Positions 15,805-24,523 of a DNA stretch of 64,000 bases are shown here, piece by piece. The notes below the pieces were generated by a model. It did not search any database. It saw only the letters and a program-made list of their open reading frames with translations, and had not been told where the DNA came from. The stretch comes from Bradyrhizobium sp. WSM471 (GTDB lineage: Bacteria > Pseudomonadota > Alphaproteobacteria > Rhizobiales > Xanthobacteraceae), in contig NZ_CM001442.1 of assembly GCF_000244915.1 (NCBI RefSeq), positions 3,596,001-3,660,000 on the forward strand, written 5' to 3'. Each line of letters starts with the position of its first letter. Position 1 is the first letter of the stretch. The translations under genes and the position numbers were made by a program.

Positions 15805-17562
15805 ATGACCGAACGTCTCAACGCATTCGCGGTCACGCTCGCCCAGCTCAATCCGACCATGGGCGACATCGAGGGCAATGCCGCGAAGGCGCGCGCGGCG
15901 CGCGTGCAGGCAGCCGCCGACGGCTCCGATCTCGTGCTGTTTCCGGAATTGTTCATCGCCGGCTATCCGCCGGAAGATCTGGTGCAGAAGCCTTCGTTTC
16001 AGGCCGCCTGCCGCGCTGCGATCGAAGCGCTGGCGCGCGAGACCGCTGATGGCGGGCCGGCGATGCTGATCGGCACGCCCTGGGTCGAGGAGGGCGGGCT
16101 CTACAATGCCTGTGCACTGCTCGACGGCGGCCGTATCGCCGGCTTGCGCTTCAAATGCAATCTGCCGAATTACGGCGTATTCGACGAGAAGCGGCTGTTT
16201 TCGCGCGGCCCTGCGGCCGGCCCCGTCACCGTGCGCGGCGTGCGCATCGGTGTGCCGATCTGCGAGGACATCTGGCTGGAGGAGTCCGAGGACTACGAGA
16301 ATGTGGTCGAGACGCTGGCCGAGACCGGCGCGGAGATCATCCTTGTGCCGAACGGATCTCCGTACGCCCGCAACAAGGCGGACGTGCGGTTGTCGGTCGC
16401 GGTCGCGCGCGTCACCGAGAGCGGCCTGCCGCTGGTCTATCTCAACCAGGTTTGCGGCCAGGACGAGCTGGTGTTCGACGGAGCTTCCTTCGCGCTCAAC
16501 GGCGACCTTTCGCTCGCAGCGCAATTGCCGGCATTCGCGGAGAGCATCACCACACTGCGGTTCACGAGAAACGGCGACGATTGGCGCTGCACCGGTCCGA
16601 TCGCCGCGCAGCCCGAGGGCGACCACGCCGACTACGCGGCCTGCGTGCTGGGCTTGCGCGACTACGTCGCCAAGAATGGCTTTCCCGGCGTTCTGCTCGG
16701 GATTTCCGGCGGCATCGATTCCGCGCTGTGCGCTGCCATCGCGGTCGATGCGCTCGGGGCCGATCAGGTGCATGGCGTGATGCTGCCTTATCGCTACACT
16801 GCGGCACACTCGATCGCGGACGCCGGCGAGCTCGCCGGCCATCTCGGCATCCGCTACGAGGTGCTGCCGATCGCGGAGGCGGTGAACGGGTTCGAGACTA
16901 TCCTGTCCGGCGTCTTCAAGAATCTGCCGCCCGATGTCACCGAGGAGAATCTCCAGGCCCGCACCCGCGGCACGTTGCTGATGGCGATCTCCAACAAGAC
17001 CGGGCTGATGGTGGTGACCACAGGCAACAAGTCGGAAATGTCGGTCGGCTACGCCACGCTCTACGGCGACATGAATGGCGGCTTCAATCCGATCAAGGAC
17101 ATCTACAAGACGCAGGTGTTTCGGCTGGCAAGCTTGCGCAATGCGTGGAAGCCCGAGGGGGCGCTGGGGCCGGCCGGCGAGGTGATCCCGCCCGACATCA
17201 TCACGCGTCCGCCGACAGCGGAGCTGCGCGAGAACCAGACCGACCAGGATTCGTTGCCCGCTTACGACGTGCTCGATGCCATCCTGCAGCGTCTGATCGA
17301 GCGCGAAGAGCCGCTCGAGACAATCATTACCGCTGGCTTCGACCGCGAGACGGTCACCCGCATCGATCATCTCCTCAACGTCGCCGAATACAAGCGCCGC
17401 CAGGCCGCGCCCGGCGTCAAGGTCACGGCCAGGAATTTCGGCCGCGACCGCCGCTATCCCATCACCAACCGCTTTCGCGACAAAGGCGAGCAGCTCGCCG
17501 CCCCGGACGAGACGCTGGTGTCGCGCGGGAGCAAAGCCTCGATCGACGCGTTCGAAGGGTGA
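15805..17562 (+). CDS. nadE: Glutamine-hydrolysing NAD+ synthase
   Basis: 585 residues. The N-terminal nitrilase-type glutaminase has its triad Glu48 (LFPELFIAGY), Lys117 (FKCNLPNYGVFDE) and Cys153 (PICEDIW). The C-terminal synthetase has the ATP pyrophosphatase loop SGGIDS (301-306) and TTGNKSEMSVGYATLYGD. It converts deamido-NAD to NAD using glutamine-derived ammonia. It is probably transcribed alone; repeats lie on both sides. Confidence 0.96.
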   Translation: MTERLNAFAVTLAQLNPTMGDIEGNAAKARAARVQAAADGSDLVLFPELFIAGYPPEDLVQKPSFQAACRAAIEALARETADGGPAMLIGTPWVEEGGLYNACALLDGGRIAGLRFKCNLPNYGVFDEKRLFSRGPAAGPVTVRGVRIGVPICEDIWLEESEDYENVVETLAETGAEIILVPNGSPYARNKADVRLSVAVARVTESGLPLVYLNQVCGQDELVFDGASFALNGDLSLAAQLPAFAESITTLRFTRNGDDWRCTGPIAAQPEGDHADYAACVLGLRDYVAKNGFPGVLLGISGGIDSALCAAIAVDALGADQVHGVMLPYRYTAAHSIADAGELAGHLGIRYEVLPIAEAVNGFETILSGVFKNLPPDVTEENLQARTRGTLLMAISNKTGLMVVTTGNKSEMSVGYATLYGDMNGGFNPIKDIYKTQVFRLASLRNAWKPEGALGPAGEVIPPDIITRPPTAELRENQTDQDSLPAYDVLDAILQRLIEREEPLETIITAGFDRETVTRIDHLLNVAEYKRRQAAPGVKVTARNFGRDRRYPITNRFRDKGEQLAAPDETLVSRGSKASIDAFEG

Positions 17563-17610
17563 GGCTGGCGCTTGCGCTGCCGTTTCCACAAGCGAGATCG
17601 GCGTTATTGT

Positions 17611-17765
17611 GCCCTCGCCCCTTGCGGGAGAGGGCAGCTTCGCTGTCGAAGCGAACTCATTCGGGTGAGGGGTCTGTCTCGGCGTACTCGTGTGCACGTG
17701 TGAGCGCGGATCGAACCCCTCATCCGGCGCTTTGCGCCACCTTCTCCCGCAGGGGGAGAAGGGAA
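17611..17765. repeat. Compound hairpin repeat between convergent genes
   Basis: The element begins GCCCTCGCCCC...GGGAGAGGGC, contains GGTGAGGGG facing CCCCTCATCC, a small GGCGC/GCGCC hairpin, and ends in CCTTCTCCC...GGGGGAGAAGG. This is a familiar Bradyrhizobium/Rhodopseudomonas-type intergenic repeat. It sits between convergent nadE and the DUF2865 gene, where the final hairpin could serve as a terminator for either side. Confidence 0.65.
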
Positions 17766-17772
17766 GAGCGAC

Positions 17773-18960
17773 CTACTTCTGCTGTTGGGGCAGGAAGCTC
17801 GGGCCGACCGAACGGATCGGCTTGTTCTCGGAGTTGGCAGGGGTGGCGGTTTCCGCCGGCGGCGTTGCTGCCGGGGCGCCAGTCGTCGTCGTCGCCGGGG
17901 CCGCGCCCTTCTTGGCATTCGCAGGCGTGCCCTTGTTGAGCTGCCGCTGCTGCATCTTCTTGGCGCTCTCCTCGGTGACGATGATGTCACCCTGCTGTTC
18001 GGCCGATGCCTTGTCGTCGGCGGATTTGAGCGCGTCGGCCCAGGTCTGGCCCGCGGCCTTGCAGGAGCAGGACGGGTTGAACTCGCTGCGGAATTTGAAC
18101 GCGGTCGGCAGGGCCGTGTAGGGCTGGCCGCTGGTGGAGACCGCGGAGTTCATGTCCTCGCCGGGATTGCGATGGGTGTAGAGCACGGCTTCGGCGGCCG
18201 GGCACAGCGCCTTGCAGGTCTTCTCGTCGTCGGGGAAGCGCGCCGGCACGGTCGCAAACGAGACCGGGAAATAAGCGCCGTCGCAGGTGCGCACGCACAC
18301 GGTGCGATAGGTGCCTGATTGCGGGCCGAGATCGGACGGCGGCACGCCTTGCGGATTGTTGGGGTTGTTGCCGCCGAACAGATTGCTCAGGAAGTTGCCG
18401 CCGCCTTGCGACTGTGCGGCGTTGGCATATTGCGGGCCGCAATTGTTCTGCGCCAGCGCTGCCAGCACCGAGCGGCGCTGGTTGTCACGCTCGGGGCTGA
18501 AGCCGCCGGGACCGCCGCCGCGCAGGCGTTCGAGATTGCCGGTGATCTGGTCCAGATTGGCGCGCATCTGCTGGATCTGGGTGTTGACCGGACCGCATTG
18601 CGCCGACTGGCCGCTGAACAGCGAGAAGAAGCCGGAGGAATCGCAACCCATGCGCTTGGCCTGCATGGTGACGCGGTCGAGCTCGGCCTGCTGCTTGCTT
18701 TGGGACTCTTGATACCGGCGGATCTGGTCTTCGCGCGCGGGATCACCGCCGCCGCCACGATCGAGACCGGCGAGCTGGCCTTCCAGGCGCGCGCACATCG
18801 GGTTGGGTCCGAGCCCGTTCTGGCCAGGCTGAGGTGGCGGTCCCGGCGGGCCGGCCTGTGCGAACGCGTTAGTGGCGAGCGCGACCGTGCTCAAGAGCAC
18901 GGCGCAGGCAAGGATCGAGCGAGCACGGGAGAGAAACAAAAATTCAGGCATATCCGCCAT
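17773..18960 (-). CDS. DUF2865 domain secreted protein
   Basis: 395 residues from the start used. A signal peptide (ILACAVLLSTVALATNAFAQA) is followed by a Pro/Gly-rich segment, a coiled-coil-like region, and the DUF2865 core: TYRTVCVRTCDGAYFPVSF, ARFPDDEKTC, LYTHRNPGEDMNSAVS and FNPSCSCK, with many paired cysteines suggesting disulphides. The C-terminus is Ala/Thr/Pro-rich and low complexity. The family is found mainly in Hyphomicrobiales and is functionally unknown, probably periplasmic or cell-wall associated. Starts at 18960 or 18951 are both possible; sequence upstream to 19038 is not signal-like. Confidence 0.85.
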   Translation of the reverse strand: MADMPEFLFLSRARSILACAVLLSTVALATNAFAQAGPPGPPPQPGQNGLGPNPMCARLEGQLAGLDRGGGGDPAREDQIRRYQESQSKQQAELDRVTMQAKRMGCDSSGFFSLFSGQSAQCGPVNTQIQQMRANLDQITGNLERLRGGGPGGFSPERDNQRRSVLAALAQNNCGPQYANAAQSQGGGNFLSNLFGGNNPNNPQGVPPSDLGPQSGTYRTVCVRTCDGAYFPVSFATVPARFPDDEKTCKALCPAAEAVLYTHRNPGEDMNSAVSTSGQPYTALPTAFKFRSEFNPSCSCKAAGQTWADALKSADDKASAEQQGDIIVTEESAKKMQQRQLNKGTPANAKKGAAPATTTTGAPAATPPAETATPANSENKPIRSVGPSFLPQQQK

Positions 18961-19090
18961 TCTAGCGAGGTCACGGCCACGCGTGATGTGGGGGGCCGAA
19001 GCGCGCCCTCCCATAGCCGCTTCCTGCGGCATCGTCACGTCGTTTCAGAGGCCAGCGATTGGGCCTAAAGTACGCCAGTTCCGAGCGAAT

Positions 19091-19396
19091 TCAGCGCTGG
19101 CAGGTGATTGCGACATATTCATCGCAATGGCCATGGGAGCAGTTTGCGCCGGATTTGGGGACAGAGCCGGTAATTTCGTCGGGATCGACCCGGCGATAGG
19201 CCGAAGCCTGGGCAAAATCGCGTGACTGGCAGTAGGTGCGGGCGACCTGCGCGCCGCATTTGTCGCTTTTGGCCAGGCACTGATCGACGCCGTAGCCATC
19301 CGCCTGGTTGGGGATGATGAAGACGCGGGTCTCGGCGAGAGCGCTGGAAACGACAAGGATGGAGGCGCAGGAAATGAGCGCGAGCAATGATCGCAT
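19091..19396 (-). CDS. Small secreted Cys-rich hypothetical protein
   Basis: 101 residues. A clear signal peptide (LLALISCASILVVSSALA, cleavage likely before ETRV) is followed by a mature part with six cysteines (QCLAKSDKCGAQVARTYC, then NCSHGHCDEYVAITC). Even cysteine number and export suggest a disulphide-stabilised periplasmic protein. It belongs to the same strand block as the DUF2865 gene, 131 bases upstream of its start. The start at 19396 is chosen for the signal peptide. No named family. Confidence 0.7.
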   Translation of the reverse strand: MRSLLALISCASILVVSSALAETRVFIIPNQADGYGVDQCLAKSDKCGAQVARTYCQSRDFAQASAYRRVDPDEITGSVPKSGANCSHGHCDEYVAITCQR

Positions 19397-19688
19397 GAAA
19401 ACACCGGGGGCAAAAAACAGGAACTGCCAGTTCCAGAATGGGCTCAAATGGTTAAGGATCTGAACCATCTAGCCGTAGCGGCTGCGCATTGCGGAGATAA
19501 AACGGCATTTTCGCGGCTCTCTTGACGCGGGGCCGCCTCATAGCCCATATGTTCCGTTATGAACGGTCTCCTCGTCATTTGCGCCATTTGCCGCGAGATT
19601 ACGAGCTAGCGATTCGCTGGCTGGAGCCGTCTTTTCTCAAAACCATTGAGAGCACTGGACGCCCGGCCAACAGCCGACGGGTATCCTT

Positions 19689-21071
19689 ATGGAATTGCGC
19701 CTCTACGATACGCTGAGCCGGGAAAAGCGCACCTTCGTGCCGCTCGATGCCAAGGACGTCCGCATGTATGTCTGCGGACCGACGGTCTATGACTTCGCCC
19801 ATATCGGCAATGCCCGGCCGGTGATCGTGTTCGACGTGCTGTTCCGGCTGCTGCGCCATCTCTACGGCGCGGCGCACGTCAAATATGTCCGCAACATCAC
19901 CGACGTTGACGACAAGATCAACGACCGTGCCGCGCGTGATTTCCCCGGCCTGCCGCTGAACGAGGCGATCCGGAAAGTCACGGAGCAGACCGGCAAGCAG
20001 TTTCACGCCGACGTCGACGCACTCGGTGCGCTGCGGCCGAACGTCGAGCCGCGCGCCACCGAGCATATCGGCGAGATGCGCGAGATCATCGAGCGGTTGG
20101 TCGCCGGCGGCTTTGCCTATGTCGCCGAGGATCACGTGTTATTCTCGCCGCAGGCGATGAACGCGGCCGATGCCGGGCTGCCGCGCTATGGCGCGCTGTC
20201 CAACCGCTCGCTGGACGAGATGGTTGCCGGCGCCCGCGTCGATGTCGCGCCGTACAAAAAGGGCAACACCGACTTCGTGCTGTGGAAGCCGTCCAAGCCC
20301 GGCGAGCCGTCATGGCCATCACCGGCCGGCATCGCCGCGCAGGGGCGCCCGGGCTGGCACGTCGAGTGCTCGGCCATGGCCTGGAAGCATCTCGGCGAGC
20401 ACTTCGACATCCATGGCGGCGGCATCGATCTCGTGTTTCCGCATCACGAGAACGAGGTTGCACAAACCTGCTGCGCCTTCCATCGGGAGCGCATGGCGAA
20501 CTACTGGATGCATAACGGCTTCCTGCAGGTCGAGAGTGAGAAGATGTCGAAATCGCTCGGCAACTTCGTCACGATTCACGAGCTGCTCGCGGACTGGCCG
20601 GGCGAAGTGCTGCGCCTGAATATGCTGAAGACGCATTACCGCTCGCCGATCGACTGGACGATGAAGTCGCTAGAGGAGAGCGCCAGGACGCTCGACGACT
20701 GGTATCGGGTTGCGGCTGACGTCGTACCCGGCAAGCCCGCCCCGTCAGTGATCGAGCCGCTGCTCGACGACCTCAACACGCCGCTGGCCATCGCGGCGCT
20801 GCATGGCTTGCGCGGCAGCGACGTTGGTGCTCTCGCGGGTTCGTTGCGTCTGCTCGGCTTTCTCTCCGAGAGTGCCGCGCAGTGGGAAGGACGCAAGCAG
20901 CAGGCGAGCGGCGTCGATGCCAAGGAAGTGGAGCGCCTGATCTCGGAGCGGACGGCGGCGCGTGCGCGCAAGGACTTTGCGGAGTCCGATCGTATCCGCG
21001 ATCTGCTTGCCGCGATGGGCGTTGCGATCAAGGACTCCAAGGAAGGCACGACCTGGGAGGTCGCACGATGA
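19689..21071 (+). CDS. cysS: Cysteinyl-tRNA synthetase
   Basis: 460 residues. Class I motifs are HIGN (38-41) and KMSKS (285-289). Zinc ligands are expected in [18 protein letters not shown] and FPHHENE. It charges tRNA-Cys. A weak promoter-like TTGACG at 19522 with CATATG 18 bases later lies upstream. The stop overlaps the start of a 37-codon gene by four bases (ATGA), beginning a tight run through cimA. Confidence 0.96.
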   Translation: MELRLYDTLSREKRTFVPLDAKDVRMYVCGPTVYDFAHIGNARPVIVFDVLFRLLRHLYGAAHVKYVRNITDVDDKINDRAARDFPGLPLNEAIRKVTEQTGKQFHADVDALGALRPNVEPRATEHIGEMREIIERLVAGGFAYVAEDHVLFSPQAMNAADAGLPRYGALSNRSLDEMVAGARVDVAPYKKGNTDFVLWKPSKPGEPSWPSPAGIAAQGRPGWHVECSAMAWKHLGEHFDIHGGGIDLVFPHHENEVAQTCCAFHRERMANYWMHNGFLQVESEKMSKSLGNFVTIHELLADWPGEVLRLNMLKTHYRSPIDWTMKSLEESARTLDDWYRVAADVVPGKPAPSVIEPLLDDLNTPLAIAALHGLRGSDVGALAGSLRLLGFLSESAAQWEGRKQQASGVDAKEVERLISERTAARARKDFAESDRIRDLLAAMGVAIKDSKEGTTWEVAR

Positions 21072-21181
21072 AGCGGCCCGACACGCCTTTTCCGCGGCAC
21101 TGGTTCTATTACATCGCGCTGAAAATCCTGCTGCTGGGCGCCGCCGTGGCGCTGGCGCTGAAACTCTATGGGATGTGGTGA
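21068..21181 (+). CDS. 37-residue single-span membrane protein coupled to cysS
   Basis: A short gene whose ATG overlaps the cysS stop (ATGA). It encodes a basic N-terminus ([15 protein letters not shown]) and one hydrophobic helix ([20 protein letters not shown]). The stop lies six bases before the acetyltransferase ATG. Overlap on one side and tight spacing on the other argue that it is translated. The topology is N-in, C-out by the positive-inside rule. Function unknown. Confidence 0.65.
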   Translation: MKRPDTPFPRHWFYYIALKILLLGAAVALALKLYGMW

Positions 21182-21186
21182 AGACG

Positions 21187-21696
21187 ATGGCACAAGCACT
21201 CCCAAAGCCCGGCTTGCGGCCCTTCCTGCCGGAGGACGTGCCGGTTCTCGCCGCGATCTTCGCCGCCAGCATCGAAGAGCTGACCGGCGACGACTATAGC
21301 GAAGCGCAGCAGCAGGCCTGGATGGCGGCGGCCGAGGACGAAGAATTCGGCAAGCGGCTCGCCTCCGACCTGACGCTGATCGCGACGCTGGAGGGATCAC
21401 CGGTGGGCTTTGCCTCGCTGCGCGGCAAGGATCATGTCCGCATGCTCTATGTGCATCCGGCCGTGGCCGGGCAGGGCCTGGCGACGATGCTGGTCGATGC
21501 GCTGGAAAAGCTTGCGGGCGGCCGCGGCGCCGACAAGCTGACGGTCGACGCCAGCGACAACGCGCAGGGCTTTTTCGCCAAGCGCGGCTATGTCGCCATG
21601 CAGCGCAACAGCATCACCGTCAACGACGAGTGGCTGGCCAACACCACCATGCAAAAGACGCTGGGCAGCGGACCCGCGACGGGAGCGCTGCAATGA
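21187..21696 (+). CDS. GNAT family N-acetyltransferase
   Basis: 169 residues with the GNAT acetyl-CoA motif A in VRMLYVHPAVAGQGLATMLVDAL (AGQGLAT is the pyrophosphate loop) and the motif-B region KLTVDASDNAQGFFAKRGY. The substrate is unknown. A GTG at 21178, overlapping the stop of the small membrane gene, is an alternative start. Its own stop overlaps the cimA ATG (ATGA), so cysS, the 37-codon gene, this gene and cimA form one coupled unit. Confidence 0.85.
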   Translation: MAQALPKPGLRPFLPEDVPVLAAIFAASIEELTGDDYSEAQQQAWMAAAEDEEFGKRLASDLTLIATLEGSPVGFASLRGKDHVRMLYVHPAVAGQGLATMLVDALEKLAGGRGADKLTVDASDNAQGFFAKRGYVAMQRNSITVNDEWLANTTMQKTLGSGPATGALQ

Positions 21697-23291
21697 GCAA
21701 GGAGCGCCTCTATCTGTTCGACACCACGCTGCGTGACGGTGCGCAGACCAATGGCGTCGATTTCACGCTGACCGACAAGCAAATCATCGCTCAGATGCTT
21801 GATGAACTCGGCATCGACTATGTCGAGGGCGGCTATCCCGGCGCCAATCCGACCGACACCGAGTTCTTTGGCACCAAGCCGAAGTTTTCGCATGCGCGCT
21901 TCACTGCGTTCGGCATGACACGTCGGGCGGGGCGCTCGGTCTCCAACGATCCCGGCGTGGCCGGTCTACTCGAAGCGAAAGCCGACGCCATCTGCTTCGT
22001 GGCGAAGTCGTCGGCCTATCAGGTGCGCGTTGCGCTGGAGACGACGAACGAGGAGAACCTCGCCTCGATCCGCGACAGCGTCGCGGCGGCCAAGGCCGCC
22101 GGCCGCGAGGTGATGCTCGACTGCGAGCATTTCTTCGACGGTTACAAGGAGGATTCCGGTTTTGCGCTCGCCTGCGCGAAAGCCGCCTATGAAGCCGGCG
22201 CGCGCTGGGTGGTGCTGTGCGACACCAACGGCGGCACCATGCCGAATGAGATCGAGGCCATCGTTACCGAAGTGGCGAAGCACATCCCCGGCGATCATCT
22301 CGGCATCCACGCCCATAACGACACCGAGCAGGCGGTGGCGAATTCGCTCGCCGCGGTGCGCGCGGGGGCGCGGCAGATCCAGGGCACCCTGAACGGCCTC
22401 GGCGAGCGCTGCGGCAACGCCAATCTCTGCTCGCTGATCCCGACCTTGAAGCTGAAGGCTGAGTTTGCCGACGCTTTCGAGATCGGCGTCACGGCGGAAA
22501 AGCTTGCGACCCTCGTCAAGGTGTCGCGCACACTCGACGACATGCTCAACCGCGTGCCGAACCGTCATGCAGCCTATGTCGGCGAGAGCGCCTTCGTCAC
22601 CAAGACCGGCATCCATGCCTCCGCCGTGCTGAAGGATCCGCAGACCTACGAGCATGTCTTGCCGGAGCGGGTCGGCAATCACCGCAAGGTGCTGGTGTCC
22701 GATCAGGCCGGCCGCTCCAATGTCATCGCCGAGCTCGACCGCGCCGGCATCGCCTACGAGAAGAGCGATCCGAAGCTGTCGCGGCTGGTCGAGGAATTGA
22801 AGGAGCGCGAGGCGCAAGGCTATGCCTATGAATCCGCCAACGCCTCGTTCGAGCTGCTGGCGCGGCGCACGCTCGGCAAGGTGCCGCATTATTTCGAGGT
22901 CGAGCAGTTCGACGTCAATGTCGAGCAGCGTTACAATTCGCATGGCGAGCGCGTCACCGTGGCGCTGGCGGTGGTCAAGGTCGACGTTGCCGGCGAGCAT
23001 CTGATCTCGGCGGCCGAAGGCAACGGTCCCGTCAACGCGCTCGACGTCGCGCTGCGCAAGGATCTCGGCAAGTACCAGAAATATATCGAAGGCCTGACGC
23101 TGATCGACTATCGCGTGCGTATCCTCAACGGCGGCACCGGCGCGGTCACGCGTGTCCTGATCGAGAGCGAGGACGAGAACGGCGACAGCTGGACCACGGT
23201 CGGGGTGTCCCCCAACATCATCGACGCCTCCTTCCAGGCGCTGATGGATTCGGTGATCTACAAGCTGGTGAAGTCGGGGGCGCCGGCGTAG
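21693..23291 (+). CDS. cimA: Citramalate synthase
   Basis: 532 residues with HMG-CoA-lyase-like TIM barrel motifs LFDTTLRDGAQT, CDTNGGTMPNE and GIHAHNDTEQAVANSLAAVRAG, plus QGTLNGLGERCGNANL, then a LeuA-type C-terminal dimer domain. Length and motifs match the CimA (TIGR00977) group, which condenses pyruvate and acetyl-CoA to citramalate for threonine-independent isoleucine synthesis, rather than homocitrate or isopropylmalate synthase. The ATG overlaps the preceding stop. Confidence 0.92.
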   Translation: MSKERLYLFDTTLRDGAQTNGVDFTLTDKQIIAQMLDELGIDYVEGGYPGANPTDTEFFGTKPKFSHARFTAFGMTRRAGRSVSNDPGVAGLLEAKADAICFVAKSSAYQVRVALETTNEENLASIRDSVAAAKAAGREVMLDCEHFFDGYKEDSGFALACAKAAYEAGARWVVLCDTNGGTMPNEIEAIVTEVAKHIPGDHLGIHAHNDTEQAVANSLAAVRAGARQIQGTLNGLGERCGNANLCSLIPTLKLKAEFADAFEIGVTAEKLATLVKVSRTLDDMLNRVPNRHAAYVGESAFVTKTGIHASAVLKDPQTYEHVLPERVGNHRKVLVSDQAGRSNVIAELDRAGIAYEKSDPKLSRLVEELKEREAQGYAYESANASFELLARRTLGKVPHYFEVEQFDVNVEQRYNSHGERVTVALAVVKVDVAGEHLISAAEGNGPVNALDVALRKDLGKYQKYIEGLTLIDYRVRILNGGTGAVTRVLIESEDENGDSWTTVGVSPNIIDASFQALMDSVIYKLVKSGAPA

Positions 23292-23341
23292 GGACATGGC
23301 GCCAGGAACGCAATGACGAGGAGAGAGGGGAAGCGCGACCC

Positions 23342-23719
23342 ATGATCGACCACATCTCCGTCGGCGTCAGCGATCTCGAACGCTCAGCAAAATTCTACGA
23401 AACAACGCTCGGGGCGCTCGGGCTCACGCGCGTCGTCACGCGACCGCGGACGATCGGCTTTGGCAAGGCCTATCCCGAATTCTGGATCAATCTGCGCGAG
23501 GGCATGCCGCACGTCACGCCGGAGAGCGGCGTGCATATCTGCCTCCGGGCCAGGACGACCGCCGAGGTCGATGCATTTCACGCTGCAGCGCTGTCCGCCG
23601 CCGGCGCGTCCGACGGCGCGCCGGGTATCCGCCCGCACGATCGTGTGCGTTATTACGCAGCCTTCGTCGTCGACCCCGATGGCAACCGGATCGAGGCGGT
23701 GACGTTTCCTGCGGACTAA
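23342..23719 (+). CDS. VOC (glyoxalase/bleomycin resistance) family protein
   Basis: 125 residues, a single VOC domain: MIDHISVGVSDLERSAKFYE at the start, a conserved DPDGNRIEAV near the end, with His4 and Glu near the C-terminus as the usual metal ligands. Substrate unknown. Its stop shares bases with the stop of the convergent LOG-family gene. Confidence 0.85.
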   Translation: MIDHISVGVSDLERSAKFYETTLGALGLTRVVTRPRTIGFGKAYPEFWINLREGMPHVTPESGVHICLRARTTAEVDAFHAAALSAAGASDGAPGIRPHDRVRYYAAFVVDPDGNRIEAVTFPAD

Positions 23720-24330
23720 AGCTTGCGCGCGACTTCCGGGGCAAGCTGCTTTTCTGCGTCAGCGAGCTGTGCCACGGCGGCCTTCAGCTTCGGCAAGATC
23801 TCCTCGATGCGATCGGCCTTGAGGATGTCGACCGAGAGGCCGGCGCGGATGAACTCGGTCTGGCGCATGTGCGACAGCAGCGAGAACAGCGGCTCCCAGA
23901 AATTGTCGATATTGGCGAGCAGCACCGGCTTGGCGTGACGGCCGAGCTGTTTCCAGGTCAGCTGCTCCACCAGTTCCTCCAGCGTGCCGACGCCACCCGG
24001 CAGCGCCACGAAGGCGTCGGAGCGCTCGAACATCAGCCGCTTGCGCTCGTGCATGTCTGGAGTGACGATCATCTCCTGCACGCGGGTCAGCGCGTTCTCG
24101 CGCTTCCGGAGGAATTCGGGAATGATGCCGGTGACGGTGCCGCCGTGATCGAGCACGGAGGTCGCGACCGAACCCATCAGGCCGAGCGAGCCGCCGCCAT
24201 AGACGAGGCGGATGTTGTTCTCGGCGAGCGCCTTGCCGAACGCCTTGGCGCCTTCGGTGAAACGGGGATTGGTTCCTGGGCCGGAGCCGCAATAGACACA
24301 GACGGTTTTGATCGTGCTCATTGGTGCCAT
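23716..24330 (-). CDS. LOG family protein (TIGR00730, nucleoside 5'-monophosphate phosphoribohydrolase-like)
   Basis: 204 residues with a Rossmann-type fold. Family motifs are VCVYCGSG, VYGGGSLGLMG, MHERKRLMFERSDAFVALPGG and PGGVGTLEEL, the PGGxGTxxE signature that binds the nucleotide phosphate and catalyses ribose cleavage. LOG enzymes release free cytokinin bases or recycle purine monophosphates. Start 24330 or 24321 (MSTIKTVCVYC). The stop overlaps the convergent VOC gene by three bases. Confidence 0.9.
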   Translation of the reverse strand: MAPMSTIKTVCVYCGSGPGTNPRFTEGAKAFGKALAENNIRLVYGGGSLGLMGSVATSVLDHGGTVTGIIPEFLRKRENALTRVQEMIVTPDMHERKRLMFERSDAFVALPGGVGTLEELVEQLTWKQLGRHAKPVLLANIDNFWEPLFSLLSHMRQTEFIRAGLSVDILKADRIEEILPKLKAAVAQLADAEKQLAPEVARKL

Positions 24331-24490
24331 GATGCATTGCAGCGAAGAGGCGTCAAGCCCAATCGGTGATTCGGGACTTCCGGAAATCTACCGGTAAACG
24401 GCGGCGAACAATCGAAGATTCGCCATCTGGCGGGGTGCATGGGCATCGGTAAGGCTCTATATGACAAACGAAAATCCTTAATGGCAACAC

Positions 24491-24513
24491 AGCCCGCATC
24501 CGACGGGCTTTTC
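24491..24513 (+). terminator. Hairpin with short T run just before the ABC exporter
   Basis: AGCCCG and CGGGCT arms with a seven-base loop are followed by TTTC, ending about 11 bases before the exporter ATG. It has the form of a weak terminator, but its place inside the exporter leader could instead control read-through or ribosome access. Confidence 0.4.
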
Positions 24514-24523
24514 AGGCTTCTTG

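Noticed and set aside
15784..17697. 637-codon minus-strand frame opposite nadE
   Set aside because: His/Arg/Asp-rich shadow typical of high-GC antisense frames; no domain recognised.
19555..19568. GTTC/GAAC half-sites upstream of cysS resembling an SOS box
   Set aside because: The orientation and spacing (GTTC-N6-GAAC at best) differ from the alphaproteobacterial GTTC-N7-GTTC box.
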